Positions 45,586-54,702 of a stretch of 64,000 nucleotides of DNA are shown here, in pieces; the stretch's first letter is position 1, and each line of letters opens with the position of its first letter. Below the pieces are notes generated by a model. The model did no database searches. It had not been told where the DNA came from and saw only the letters and a program-made list of their open reading frames with translations. The DNA is taken from positions 186,001 to 250,000 of the forward strand of contig NZ_JAUSWB010000002.1 of the NCBI RefSeq assembly GCF_030814955.1, in the 5' to 3' direction. The position numbers were made by a program, and so were the translations under genes. Source of the DNA: Planomicrobium stackebrandtii (GTDB taxonomy: Bacteria; Bacillota; Bacilli; Bacillales_A; Planococcaceae).

Positions 45586-46539
45586 ATGAAAGTGTTTGAT
45601 ACACATTGTGATGCTTTGCTGAAGCTGCAAGTAGCGAAACGAAATGCGTTATTCAAAGGGGAATTGTTGGACTACCGAAAGTCGAATGAGCTGGAAACCA
45701 ATTTCGAACGGCTGCAGGCTGGAGGCGTGAAAGTGCAATTTTTTGCTATCTTTATTCATCCGGAATTTCCGTCTGATGAAAAATGGCAGCATGCACTGGA
45801 GCAAGTGGATTTATTCTACAGCGAAATCCTGGAGAAAAATCCTTTGATGAAACATATTAAGAACTGGCAGGATATTGATTTATTAAAGCCTGATGAAATT
45901 GGAGCTGTTTTAACGTTAGAGGGAGCTGATGCTTTCGGCAATGACTTGGCAAAGCTTCGCCACCTTTATCGTTTGGGTGTGTTGTCGATCGGGTTGACCT
46001 GGAACAACGCCAACCTCTGTGCTGATGGTGTCGGCGATCCTAGAGGTGCGGGTTTAACGGTGCTGGGGAAAGAAGTGGTTCGCTTAAATAACGAACATCA
46101 TGTATTCACCGATGTTTCCCATCTGTCCGTCAACGGATTTTGGGATGTCATGGAGCTTGCAAAATACCCGATTGCCAGCCACTCCAATGCGCGTGCGCTT
46201 TGCGACCACCCCCGAAATCTCAATGATCAGCAAATACAGGCAATGTTCTCAAAAGAGGGAATGATCGACGTGGTGTTTTGCCCGCAATTTATCAATAAAG
46301 ACAGTGAACAGGCGTCCATCACGGATTTGATTCGTCATATCGATCATTTTTGTTCGCTAGGCGGTATCCGTCAAATCGGCATCGGATCGGACTTTGATGG
46401 GATATCCTCGCATATAGCAGGACTTGGAAATGCTTCCGAATTTCCGAATTTAATCAATGAGCTGCAGAAACATTATACGGAAGCGGAAGTGGAAGGGTTT
46501 GCGCATCGCAACTTCCTGGAACACCGCCCTGGAATGTAA
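45586..46539 (+). CDS. membrane dipeptidase family protein (M19, renal dipeptidase-like)
   Basis: 317 residues, amidohydrolase fold. Metal ligands are VFDTHCD (His7, Asp9), the bridging Glu in TLEGADAF, and SHSNARALCDHPRNL, followed by IGIGSDFDG. There is no signal peptide, so unlike the mammalian enzyme it acts in the cytosol. Substrates are probably dipeptides, including those with D-residues. Coupled to the amidotransferase gene upstream. Confidence 0.92.
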   Translation: MKVFDTHCDALLKLQVAKRNALFKGELLDYRKSNELETNFERLQAGGVKVQFFAIFIHPEFPSDEKWQHALEQVDLFYSEILEKNPLMKHIKNWQDIDLLKPDEIGAVLTLEGADAFGNDLAKLRHLYRLGVLSIGLTWNNANLCADGVGDPRGAGLTVLGKEVVRLNNEHHVFTDVSHLSVNGFWDVMELAKYPIASHSNARALCDHPRNLNDQQIQAMFSKEGMIDVVFCPQFINKDSEQASITDLIRHIDHFCSLGGIRQIGIGSDFDGISSHIAGLGNASEFPNLINELQKHYTEAEVEGFAHRNFLEHRPGM

Positions 46540-46554
46540 ATGAGGAGAGAAAGT

Positions 46555-47331
46555 ATGGACAAGACACCAAAACAGAAAGTAAAAGAAGTATTTGGTAAAA
46601 ATGCGGATAAATACGTAACCAGCGACAGCCACGCCAAGGGGGACGATTTGTCCTTGCTCGTTGAATGGCTCCAACCGGAAAATACATGGACTGTGCTGGA
46701 TATTGCAACAGGTGGAGGGCATGTGACCAAAACACTGGCTCCTCATGCAGGAACGGTGTTTTCCACAGATCTGACAGAGGAGATGCTGGAAAATACGGCA
46801 AAGCATTTGCGAGACAGCTTCGATAACATTCACTACGTGGTGGCCGATGCCGAAGCACTGCCTTTTTTGAAGGAAACCTTTGATGCAGCCATTTGCCGAA
46901 TCGCACCTCACCATTTTCCCAATCCGGAACGGTTTATTGCAGAAATGTCGCGCGTCTTAAAGAAGGGCGGCCGTTTTGTCCTGATTGACAATGTCGCTCC
47001 TGCTGATTCTGAGCTGGCGCAATTTATGAATACAACGGAAAAACTTCGGGATGACAGCCATTCGAGATGCCTGTCAAAAGAGGAATGGAAAATGCTGCTG
47101 GAAGAGAACGGAATGGTGGAACGGAAGTCGGCGGATCGCCGGAAAACGTTCGACTATCCATCGTGGGTAGAACGCACAACCGAGAGCAAAGAGCAGATAG
47201 AACGGGTTTCTAGGCATCTGCTCAACAGTAATGAAAAAACTGCTGACTATTTCTCAATAGAAGTTCAGGATGGAAAAGTCCAAACCTTCACAATTGATGA
47301 ATGGATGGCGTTATATGAAAAAGCTGATTGA
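46555..47331 (+). CDS. class I SAM-dependent methyltransferase (UbiE/YcgJ-like)
   Basis: 258 residues. Motif I is VLDIATGGGHVTKTL, with acidic residue in STDLTEEML and motif VADAEALPF; the post-core reads LKKGGRFVLIDNVAP. GAGGAGA lies 6 bases before the ATG at 46555; the earlier ATG at 46540 lacks a site. It resembles menaquinone-type and YcgJ methyltransferases in the core only; the substrate is unknown. Confidence 0.88.
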   Translation: MDKTPKQKVKEVFGKNADKYVTSDSHAKGDDLSLLVEWLQPENTWTVLDIATGGGHVTKTLAPHAGTVFSTDLTEEMLENTAKHLRDSFDNIHYVVADAEALPFLKETFDAAICRIAPHHFPNPERFIAEMSRVLKKGGRFVLIDNVAPADSELAQFMNTTEKLRDDSHSRCLSKEEWKMLLEENGMVERKSADRRKTFDYPSWVERTTESKEQIERVSRHLLNSNEKTADYFSIEVQDGKVQTFTIDEWMALYEKAD

Positions 47332-47349
47332 TTAATGCATAGAAGACTA

Positions 47350-47383
47350 AAAAGCCCCTCACCAATTTGGTGAAGGGGCTTGC
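47350..47383 (-). terminator. terminator between methyltransferase and yihY-like genes
   Basis: AAGCCCCT(T)CACCAA / TTGGTGAGGGGCTTTTT on the minus strand. The T-run is better on the minus strand than on the plus strand. Confidence 0.8.
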
Positions 47384-47387
47384 GTGT

Positions 47388-48293
47388 TTAATAGTTGTTC
47401 ATAGATGACTCTGTGTTTTTCGCCTCTTTTTGGTTCGCTTCGCTTTGTGCAACAGGATCAGAAGAAGCTCCTGCTTTCGCATTTCTTCTTCTGTGGAGAA
47501 TGGCATTGATTTCAGCACCAATCACCAGAATCAGGCCGGTCAAGAAGAACCAAAGCATTAGAACAATAAGTCCTCCGAGACTGCCATATGTAGCAGAATA
47601 GCTGCCGAAATTAGCAACGTAAATCGAGAATCCAAATGATACGACCTGCCATAAGACGGTTGCAATTACCGCACCGACAATAACTTCCTTGAACGGGAAA
47701 TGCTTATCGGGAGCAAATTTGTACATGAATGCCAAAACGATGCTCATGACTGCAATGGAAATGACCCAACGCAAGATTTGGAAAATGATTTCCGTCTGCT
47801 CAGGAAGATTCAAGGTTGTTTTGATCAAGTCGATAATGGTACCGCCGAAAATCGGCAAAACGAGCGCGACGATGACAGCAACTAACATACCAAGCGTTAA
47901 AACAATAGCTGTTGCTTTCAATTTGATGAATGAACGAGTTTCTTCGACACCGTATGCTTGGTTAGTGGCATTGATAAAAGCGGTCAACGCGTTGGAAGCC
48001 GACCAAAGCGTACCCAAAATACCAAATGTCAACAAACCGCCTGAAGGTGTAGTGACGACACTGACGATCGTATCCTCAAATGTAGAAGCTACTTCTCCCG
48101 GAAGAATGGTGCCGATAAAATCTACGGCCCTTTGTGGATCAATCTGTAGATAAGGCAAGATAGCCAGCAGCAGGATCAATAAAGGAACAATAGCTAAAAG
48201 ATAGTAATAAGCTTGTGCTGCAGCTAGGGTCGTTGCATTATCTTTTTTGAATTCACTGCCAAGTTCTTTGGCAAAACCCATAGCTTTACTCAT
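47388..48293 (-). CDS. YihY/BrkB-family membrane protein
   Basis: 301 residues with six predicted membrane helices. The N-terminal conserved stretch reads DNATTLAAAQAYYYLLAIVPLL, and GSLGGLIVLMLWFFLTGLILVIGAEINAIL is the family's C-terminal signature. It is often labelled ribonuclease BN, an outdated name; the function is unclear, possibly in envelope or solute transport. The charged C-terminal tail lies in the cytoplasm. Confidence 0.92.
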   Translation of the reverse strand: MSKAMGFAKELGSEFKKDNATTLAAAQAYYYLLAIVPLLILLLAILPYLQIDPQRAVDFIGTILPGEVASTFEDTIVSVVTTPSGGLLTFGILGTLWSASNALTAFINATNQAYGVEETRSFIKLKATAIVLTLGMLVAVIVALVLPIFGGTIIDLIKTTLNLPEQTEIIFQILRWVISIAVMSIVLAFMYKFAPDKHFPFKEVIVGAVIATVLWQVVSFGFSIYVANFGSYSATYGSLGGLIVLMLWFFLTGLILVIGAEINAILHRRRNAKAGASSDPVAQSEANQKEAKNTESSMNNY

Positions 48294-48408
48294 ATAAAAA
48301 CCTCCATTTCAAAATTATTTACTCTTTATATGCCCCGTTATGCATAGAGTTAATCCTAAAATGGAAAACTAAAGTCTATTTGGAAAACAACAGTGGTTTG
48401 TTTTGAGC

Positions 48409-48444
48409 AAAAAAAGAGTGCCAAATATAATGGCACTCTTTTTT
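48409..48444 (-). terminator. terminator of the CNNM-family gene
   Basis: AAAAAAGAGTGCCA pairs with TGGCACTCTTTTTT across a seven-base loop. Confidence 0.9.
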
Positions 48445-48445
48445 A

Positions 48446-49750
48446 TTAGGATTTTGGCAGCATATCACAAGCAACTTTTAGGATGTGATGATTTTCCATT
48501 TCAACAATGGACCATTGGCAGTCTTCCTTGACAACAAGGTCTCCAGTTTCGGCTTCAATCAGCTGGTGCTGGATCCAGCCAGCGATTGTATCTATGTCTT
48601 CACTATCCTCGAACTTAAAGCCAAAGCGTTCTTCCAAGTCTTTTAAGCGGACGCGTCCGCTTAAAAGGTAGCGCGAGTCGCTTTCCTTAATAATTTCCTC
48701 GTCCTCATCTTCGTCAAATTCATCGCGGATTTCCCCGACGATTTCTTCCAAAATATCTTCCATCGTGATCAATCCTGAAGTGCCGCCATATTCATCAATG
48801 ACCAAGGCGATATGCGTGCGTTCTTGTTGCATTTTGACCAAGGCATTTTGAAGAGGTGTCGTTTCATGGAAGTAAGGAAGGTCATGTATAAGTTCGGACA
48901 TTTCAAATTGACCATTGACTGCGTAATGCGTCAACACTTCTTTGGCATTGATAAAGCCGATCAGGTCGTCTTTATCGCCATCTTTCGCTATAGGATAGCG
49001 CGTAAAGCGGTGCTCACGGATTTCAGTCAAAAGTTTGCCATTCGACAAATCATCTGAAAAAGCAATCATCTGCGTGCGCGGAATCATGACGTCCTTGGCA
49101 CTGCGCTCATCAAAGGCGAAAATATTTTGCATATACGACAACTCAGTTTGGTTGATTTCCCCACTCTGAAAGCTTTGGGCCATGATGATCTTCAGCTCTT
49201 CTTCTGAGTGCGCTTGGGTTTCTTTGGCTGGTTCTATACCAAAAACCCGCAATAGGATGCGAGCTGCCCCATTCAGAATAAAAATGAAAGGATACATGAT
49301 TTTGCCAAACCAATACAGGAAAGGCGACAGCAAAAGTGTCATCCGTTCAGCAAACTGAAGCGCCAAAGATTTTGGTGCCATTTCCCCAATAACAACATGC
49401 AGGAACGTCACCAGCGAAAAAGCCAGAACAAATGAAATGATGGTAGATGCGGCAGAAGGAACATCGAGCCTTTCAAACAAAGGATGCAAAAGCCGTTCAA
49501 CAGTCGGCTCACCCAACCAGCCCAAACCGAGGGCAGTAATGGTAATCCCGAGCTGACACGCTGACAGGTAATAATCAAGGTCACTGGTGATCTTTTTGAC
49601 CAATACAGCTTTTTTATTGCCTTCATCGATCAATTGGTCGATGCGCGACATCCGGACTTTAACGACGGCAAATTCTGAGCCGACGAAAACAGCCGTTAAC
49701 GCGATTAATAAGACGAGCAAGGCTAAATTCAATAAAAGTATGGGGTCCAA
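48446..49750 (-). CDS. CNNM/CorC-type membrane protein (DUF21-CBS-CorC), magnesium-efflux-like
   Basis: 434 residues. A DUF21 membrane domain (about 1-190, four hydrophobic segments) is followed by two CBS domains (about 205-325, starting [11 protein letters not shown]) and a CorC/HlyC domain (about 340-430). This is the layout of bacterial CNNM Mg exporters (YhdP, YrkA, MpfA); the old label hemolysin is not meaningful. The apparent start is TTG. A strong GGAGGTGA site sits farther upstream, separated by a 14-base palindrome. Confidence 0.93.
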   Translation of the reverse strand: MDPILLLNLALLVLLIALTAVFVGSEFAVVKVRMSRIDQLIDEGNKKAVLVKKITSDLDYYLSACQLGITITALGLGWLGEPTVERLLHPLFERLDVPSAASTIISFVLAFSLVTFLHVVIGEMAPKSLALQFAERMTLLLSPFLYWFGKIMYPFIFILNGAARILLRVFGIEPAKETQAHSEEELKIIMAQSFQSGEINQTELSYMQNIFAFDERSAKDVMIPRTQMIAFSDDLSNGKLLTEIREHRFTRYPIAKDGDKDDLIGFINAKEVLTHYAVNGQFEMSELIHDLPYFHETTPLQNALVKMQQERTHIALVIDEYGGTSGLITMEDILEEIVGEIRDEFDEDEDEEIIKESDSRYLLSGRVRLKDLEERFGFKFEDSEDIDTIAGWIQHQLIEAETGDLVVKEDCQWSIVEMENHHILKVACDMLPKS

Positions 49751-49756
49751 TAAATT

Positions 49757-49770
49757 CCCTTAATTAAGGG
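49757..49770 (-). promoter_or_regulatory. palindrome in the 5' leader of the CNNM-family gene
   Basis: CCCTTAATTAAGGG lies between a strong ribosome site (GGAGGTG on the minus strand, at about 49774-49780) and the TTG start at 49750. If folded, it would bring the site to about 8 bases from the TTG. Confidence 0.45.
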
Positions 49771-49837
49771 ATTCACCTCCGAAAGTATTGTTGGTGTTAA
49801 ATTTACCATAATTTGACCCTGAAATATAGAGCAGAGC

Positions 49838-50467
49838 TTAGTGCTCAGCAATGATTTGGCGTGTAATTTCTTTTACATCGATGGCAGTATCTTCATTTAT
49901 GACGTCATCAAGCATGACATTTTTAAAGTATCCAACACTTGCCGGCAATGGAAGATCCAGCAGTTTCGTTAAAGCTATCCGATACATGACGACAAATTCC
50001 TTGTCGGTATTGCCGCGCTTCAACTCAGCGAATGCTTCGTAGAATTGATCCAACTTATCTGCCATCTCAAGCAATCGTCCTTCGATGGTCGCATCTTTTC
50101 CTTCTTTCATGCGATTAAAAAACACTTCACGAAACTCTTCGGGGATTTCCCGAAGGATGAATTTCTCCATCATGCCTTCTTCTACTTTCGCTATCATTTC
50201 CTTCAATTCGGGTGAAGCATATTTGACGGGTGTTTTGATGTCGCCGATAAAGACTTCGGCAAAATCATGGTTAATGGTTTTTTCATATAATGATTTCCAG
50301 TCGATTTCACGGCCTTCACGTTCTTCGATGGTTGCAAAAAACATCGCGTACTGGCTTACTTTCCAAGAATGGGCTGCCACGTTATGTTCTTCAAACTTAA
50401 ACATGCCAGGTGCCCGGATAATTCTTTCCAAATCATTCAGTGAAGTAAAAAAACGGTGAATGCCCAT
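49838..50467 (-). CDS. HD-domain phosphohydrolase, YfbR-like (5'-deoxynucleotidase)
   Basis: 209 residues from the ATG at 50467 (GGAGGCG upstream); the longer frame lacks a site. The HD metal motif is spread over AAHSW (His33), NHDFAEVFIGD (His67, Asp68, Glu71) and EMADKLD (Asp137). GDIKTPVKY is the specific signature of YfbR-type nucleotidases, which dephosphorylate deoxynucleoside monophosphates. Cytosolic, monocistronic. Confidence 0.88.
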   Translation of the reverse strand: MGIHRFFTSLNDLERIIRAPGMFKFEEHNVAAHSWKVSQYAMFFATIEEREGREIDWKSLYEKTINHDFAEVFIGDIKTPVKYASPELKEMIAKVEEGMMEKFILREIPEEFREVFFNRMKEGKDATIEGRLLEMADKLDQFYEAFAELKRGNTDKEFVVMYRIALTKLLDLPLPASVGYFKNVMLDDVINEDTAIDVKEITRQIIAEH

Positions 50468-50595
50468 AGTGACGCCTCCATTTGAGTAAGTTAAACTAAT
50501 CATGTAGTAATTATCAAAGTAGTTATCTTCAGCATACACGATTTTTAGTATAATAAAAATGACATTGATCCAGCACGATGGAGGAGAAGAAAAGC

Positions 50596-51072
50596 ATGAC
50601 TGGCAAGACTCACATCATAGGCGGCGTAGCAGCAAGCCTTGCATTTGCACAAATCACAAATTATGAACCGGCTATTTTGCTGGGAGCTGGAGTTATTGGT
50701 TCACTGATTCCCGATATATGCCATGGCAGCAGCAAAATCGGCCGGGCTCTGCCAATTCTTTCAAAGCTGATTAATGGCCTTTTTGGCCATCGGACGTTCA
50801 CCCACAGCTTGCTATTTTTGGTTATTATTGCAGTACTGCTGCATAACTTCATGCCGATCGAAGCTGTATCGGCGGGATTGCTGGTAGGGATGGCAAGTCA
50901 TATAGTATTGGACATGGCAACAAAAAGAGGCGTTAAACTGCTGTTTCCACTTAGGTGGAATGTTCGTTTTCCCTTGACCGCAACAACTGGAGGACCTTCA
51001 GAATACTTGGTTTTCGCACTCTTGTCGCTCTTTTCCGTTTATTTCGGATATGGTTTACTCTTTTCGCTGTAA
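50596..51072 (+). CDS. YdjM-like membrane-bound metal-dependent hydrolase (DUF457)
   Basis: 158 residues with four hydrophobic segments. MTGKTHIIGG carries the conserved N-terminal His, SLIPDICHG an Asp/His pair, and LFGHRTFTHSLLF plus SHIVLD the HRxxTHS metal-binding motif that defines the family. The ATG at 50596 follows GGAGGAG at 9 bases. Biochemical role unknown; the E. coli homologue is LexA-regulated. Confidence 0.87.
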   Translation: MTGKTHIIGGVAASLAFAQITNYEPAILLGAGVIGSLIPDICHGSSKIGRALPILSKLINGLFGHRTFTHSLLFLVIIAVLLHNFMPIEAVSAGLLVGMASHIVLDMATKRGVKLLFPLRWNVRFPLTATTGGPSEYLVFALLSLFSVYFGYGLLFSL

Positions 51073-51135
51073 ACGTTTTACTCTGTGACAAAAGGGAAGT
51101 GTAAGAGTACACACTTAACTAGGAGGATTGATGGC

Positions 51136-51324
51136 ATGTCTAAGAATGATTTTTCAAGGGATGCAAATCCGCAAAACAGCCAAAACCGACGCCAGCGTGA
51201 AGAGTTTGAAAGCATTGATCAGGAGTCAAGAGAAGACGGCAAAAAGATGGATAAAAAAGGCGCCCACAGCAATACAGGAGTCGGCGATGAACAAAATCAG
51301 ATTGGCGAATCGGAAGAAAAGTAA
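51136..51324 (+). CDS. small hydrophilic protein of unknown function
   Basis: 62 residues, very polar (Asp, Glu, Asn, Gln, Lys), with no hydrophobic core: MSKNDFSRDANPQNSQNRRQ and onward. It looks like the small unstructured proteins frequent in Bacillales. AGGAGG lies 10 bases upstream. An overlapping frame from 51131 (MACLRMIF...) is an artefact by composition. A terminator follows at 51365. Confidence 0.65.
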   Translation: MSKNDFSRDANPQNSQNRRQREEFESIDQESREDGKKMDKKGAHSNTGVGDEQNQIGESEEK

Positions 51325-51364
51325 GCAGTCTGTGTAAGAACCTTATTTAAATAAGGTTGCCTTT

Positions 51365-51401
51365 AAAGGATCGGAACTTTTAGTTCCGAGTCCTTTTTTA
51401 G
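51365..51401 (+). terminator. terminator after the small hydrophilic gene
   Basis: AAAGGATCGGAACT / AGTTCCGAGTCCTTT hairpin ending in TTTTTTA. Confidence 0.85.
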
Positions 51402-51511
51402 TTGGTGTAAAAGAGGATGAATTACATAACTATAATAAATTGAACTAAAGAAACCACAGCGGATTAGATATAGAACGATTCTTAAGTTCAATATTATATA
51501 AAACAGTTGGC

Positions 51512-51540
51512 TTGTTAAACTGAACATAAACCGGTACACT
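51512..51540 (+). promoter_or_regulatory. promoter of the SdcS-like transporter gene
   Basis: TTGTTA (51512-51517) and TACACT (51535-51540) are separated by 17 bases, 53 bases before the start. The rest of the 51402-51592 gap is AT-rich without other features. Confidence 0.5.
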
Positions 51541-51592
51541 AATAAAGGTAATTATTGAAAAATTCTTTTTTTTAAGTTAATGGAGGGATAAG

Positions 51593-53239
51593 ATGATTTC
51601 AGCAACATGGAACTGGATGTGGGAAAAGCACGATCAGGCTAAAGATACATTCCGTCTTTTTACTAACCCAGGGGCCGGCATACCCGATGATCGCGATCGG
51701 GCAGAAGATGCAGGATCTTACGATGAACGCAAGAAAAACCGCAGTTACAACACCCCTCAGTTAATTGGCCTGTTTCTTGGTCCGCTACTTTTTGTACTAA
51801 CCTTACTGTTCTTTAATCCTGATGGACTGCCTCCTGAAGCGAAAGCTATATTGGCCAGCACAATCTGGATTGCTACTTGGTGGATTACGGAAGCGATTCC
51901 GATTCCCGCAACATCGCTCTTGCCGATTATTCTGTTTCCAATGACTGGCGGCCTCGATGTAAGCGCTACAACTTCGTCATATGGCAACGATACAATTTTT
52001 CTCTTTATGGGCGGATTTATGATAGCCCTTACAATGGAAAAATGGAACCTACATAAACGAATCGCTCTAACGATCATTTCTTTAATAGGAACCAATACAG
52101 AGCGTATCATTCTCGGTTTCATGGTCGCTACTGGATTCCTATCGATGTGGATTTCCAACACGGCGACGGCGATGATGATGGTTCCAATCGGTTTGGCTAT
52201 CATCTATCAAGTATCAGATGCACTGAAGGATGATCCTTCGATTGATACTTCAAAAGAGAATTTTGGCTTTGGTAAAGCCCTTATGCTTGGTATTGCTTAT
52301 TCCGCTTCACTTGGCGGGATTGCTACTTTAATTGGAACACCGCCAAATACGCTGTTGGCAGGGGCGGTCAATGAAATTTACGGAATTGAAATTACTTTCG
52401 CACAGTGGATGATGTTTGGCGTGCCCTTGGCTTGGATTTTTATTTTAGTAGCTTGGGTCTATTTGGTAAAAGTCGCTTATCCTCAAAAATTGAAACATTT
52501 GCCTGGTGGCGGCGAAGTAATACGCCAGCAGAAAACAGACTTAGGTGCATCTTCATATGAAGAAAAAGCTGTCTTTGTGGTTTTTGTAGCTGTAGCATTA
52601 GCCTGGATCAGCCGTTCATTTGTTTTAGATGCTTTTGCGCCGAACTTGGAAGTGACCGATGCAATGGTTGGTTTAATCGCCGCTATGGTCCTGTTTATCA
52701 TTCCTTCCAAAAACAAAAAAGGTGATCACTTGCTGGACTGGGCGACTGCCGTTAAGTTGCCTTGGGGGATCCTGCTGCTGTTTGGCGGCGGACTGGCCAT
52801 CGCAGCCGGTTTTACAAATTCCGGCCTTTCTGAATGGATCGGCAATCAATTGATTGGATTACAGGGCGTTAATGTCCTTATCGTCGTTCTTGTAGTAGCT
52901 GCGCTTGTATTGTTCTTGACTGAAATCACGTCGAATACTGCAACTGCTTCAATGATGTTTCCAATCATGGCGTCCCTTGCGGTAGCTCTTAGCATCCATC
53001 CGTACGCGCTATTAGTCACTGCTGCAGTAGCGGCATCATGTGCATTCATGCTGCCGGTTGCTACACCTCCGAATGCTGTAGTCTTCGGATCAGGTTATTT
53101 AAGAATTGCAGATATGGCCAAAGCAGGATTGGCACTAAATATATTCGGTATTTTCTTTGTCGGACTTGCAGTGTACTACTTCCTGCCGCTTGTCTGGGGA
53201 ATTGACTTGTTGTCGATCCCGCCAGAATTCCTTGAATAA
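51593..53239 (+). CDS. DASS-family sodium/dicarboxylate symporter (SdcS-like, SLC13)
   Basis: 548 residues, about 11-14 membrane segments after a soluble 60-residue tail. The two SNT motifs that form the sodium and carboxylate sites are present: MWISNTATAMMMVPIG and LTEITSNTATASMMFPI, each followed by a T/P loop (GTPPNT, ATPPNA). It imports succinate, fumarate or malate with sodium. TGGAGGG precedes the ATG. Confidence 0.93.
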   Translation: MISATWNWMWEKHDQAKDTFRLFTNPGAGIPDDRDRAEDAGSYDERKKNRSYNTPQLIGLFLGPLLFVLTLLFFNPDGLPPEAKAILASTIWIATWWITEAIPIPATSLLPIILFPMTGGLDVSATTSSYGNDTIFLFMGGFMIALTMEKWNLHKRIALTIISLIGTNTERIILGFMVATGFLSMWISNTATAMMMVPIGLAIIYQVSDALKDDPSIDTSKENFGFGKALMLGIAYSASLGGIATLIGTPPNTLLAGAVNEIYGIEITFAQWMMFGVPLAWIFILVAWVYLVKVAYPQKLKHLPGGGEVIRQQKTDLGASSYEEKAVFVVFVAVALAWISRSFVLDAFAPNLEVTDAMVGLIAAMVLFIIPSKNKKGDHLLDWATAVKLPWGILLLFGGGLAIAAGFTNSGLSEWIGNQLIGLQGVNVLIVVLVVAALVLFLTEITSNTATASMMFPIMASLAVALSIHPYALLVTAAVAASCAFMLPVATPPNAVVFGSGYLRIADMAKAGLALNIFGIFFVGLAVYYFLPLVWGIDLLSIPPEFLE

Positions 53240-53254
53240 AATTAAACAAGCAGC

Positions 53255-53293
53255 AAAAAGCAGGCTCACCTTCCGGTGGAGCCTGCTTTTTTT
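53255..53293. terminator. shared terminator overlapping the MFS stop codon
   Basis: AAAAAGCAGGCTCACC / GGTGGAGCCTGCTTTTTTT has a four-base loop. On the minus strand the MFS stop codon (53266-53268) lies inside the stem, so the last codons of that gene encode one arm. It can also end the plus-strand transporter transcript. Confidence 0.85.
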
Positions 53294-54465
53294 CTGTATA
53301 GAGTGACTGCCAGTATATAAAGAAGCGGTAAAATGGCGGTGAAAAGAACCAAGCCTGTCCAGCCAACAGAAGTCCATAAAGGGCTGAGCAACGAACTGCC
53401 CGCTGCCACGCCGATATAATACGATACCAAATACAAACTGGAAGCACTGCCTTTATGGTGGGTTGCCTGCTGGCCGACTGAGGCGGCGGTCAGAGAATGG
53501 GAAGTGAAAAAGCCAAGGCAAGTTACACAAAGGCCCACAACAATCATCCAAAGATACGGACTGAGTGTCATGAAAATTCCAGCCGACAAGATAAACACTC
53601 CTGCCAGGCGGACATTGCGCAAACCGAATTTTTCTGCTGCACGGCCAGCTAAAGGAGAACCAATGACACCAATGCCATAGGCGAAAAACAAATATGAGAT
53701 TGCCTGCAGCGACATGGAGTATGGCGGTGCTTCCAAATAGAAAGGCAAGTAAGTCCACAGGCCGGTAAAGGAAATTTGCAAAACTACACCAAGGCCGAAG
53801 ACGACGAGAAGTGCCGGATTTTTCAAGTGAATCAGGAATCCCTCGATGTCTTTTGCAAAACTTAGTTGGCTGGAATTGAAGTTTCGTGATGGCGGCAGCA
53901 GATAGACAACAGCGGCGAACAAAAGAAGCCCCGTTACAGCGAACGCATAAAAGGATATTTGCCAGGAAAAATGATCCGTCAGATATCCGGTTAAAAAGCG
54001 TCCAAGCATGCCGCCCAATGCATTGCTGGAAATATAAAGAGCGGTGGCATATGCGATATTCTTTCTGTCAACTTCCTCGCTGATATAGGCAAGGGCAGCA
54101 GCAGGAACGCCTGCCAAGGCAAAGCCTTGGATAAAACGGAGAATCAGCAGCACGGTAAAAGAGTCGGTCAGCGGAATGATGAAAAAAGGGACGGCTGAAC
54201 CGAGCAAAGAATAGATGATATAGGACTTTCTGCCATTTCGATCTGAAAAAAAACCAAGAACGATCAAGCCCAGTATTAAACCGATGATGGTCAGTGACAA
54301 CGACAGGCTGGCTGTAGAAACAGAAACCTGAAATTCGTCCACAAAAACAGGCAGCAGGGGCTGAACGGCATACATGTTTGCAAAAATAAACAAAGAGGCA
54401 AATAAGAGGCTAAGGATGATTTTCCAAAACTCGCGGTCTTTTACGGTATATCGCTGAGATTCCAT
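53266..54465 (-). CDS. MFS transporter (YnfM-like efflux family)
   Basis: 399 residues, 12 membrane helices. The loop 2-3 motif LGFFSDRNGRKSYI and the antiporter-type motif C region (about 130-165, GVPAAALAYISEEV) place it in the drug-proton antiporter group; YnfM is the closest recalled name. The C-terminus is short and basic (YRKKAGSTGR). No regulator adjoins, and the substrate is unknown. Confidence 0.88.
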   Translation of the reverse strand: MESQRYTVKDREFWKIILSLLFASLFIFANMYAVQPLLPVFVDEFQVSVSTASLSLSLTIIGLILGLIVLGFFSDRNGRKSYIIYSLLGSAVPFFIIPLTDSFTVLLILRFIQGFALAGVPAAALAYISEEVDRKNIAYATALYISSNALGGMLGRFLTGYLTDHFSWQISFYAFAVTGLLLFAAVVYLLPPSRNFNSSQLSFAKDIEGFLIHLKNPALLVVFGLGVVLQISFTGLWTYLPFYLEAPPYSMSLQAISYLFFAYGIGVIGSPLAGRAAEKFGLRNVRLAGVFILSAGIFMTLSPYLWMIVVGLCVTCLGFFTSHSLTAASVGQQATHHKGSASSLYLVSYYIGVAAGSSLLSPLWTSVGWTGLVLFTAILPLLYILAVTLYRKKAGSTGR

Positions 54466-54582
54466 AGGTCACGTCCAATCAATAATCACTTTCATCTTTA
54501 ACCGGCAGCATGCCTTAAGCAGCACCGGCCAATGGAAAAGTTCATGTTGTCTCCATTTTAACATTAGAATCGGAGAATCTAT

Positions 54583-54702
54583 ATGGGACAAAGCAAAGAT
54601 AAACATTCGGGAACTTCCGCCGGCCCATCCTCGTTGAATGTTATGACAGCATTAAAAAACCCGCATGCACACCGGCAGCGGGAAGAGCTTATATTTTCTT
54701 AA
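54583..54702 (+). CDS. possible small protein (39 residues)
   Basis: An ATG at 54583 has GGAGA 7 bases upstream and opens a 39-codon frame, MGQSKDKHSGTSAGPSSLNV and onward, polar and basic, ending TAA at 54702. Its last bases overlap the 3' end of the convergent gene. Such short frames occur by chance, so this is only a candidate. Confidence 0.3.
   Translation: MGQSKDKHSGTSAGPSSLNVMTALKNPHAHRQREELIFS

Noticed and set aside
48446-49750. Hemolysin
   Set aside because: The DUF21-CBS-CorC architecture is that of CNNM-type transporters; the hemolysin label is historical.
51131-51337. Alternative frame MACLRMIFQG... overlapping the small hydrophilic gene
   Set aside because: It shares the ribosome site but has a composition unlike a real protein; the frame from 51136 is the better gene.
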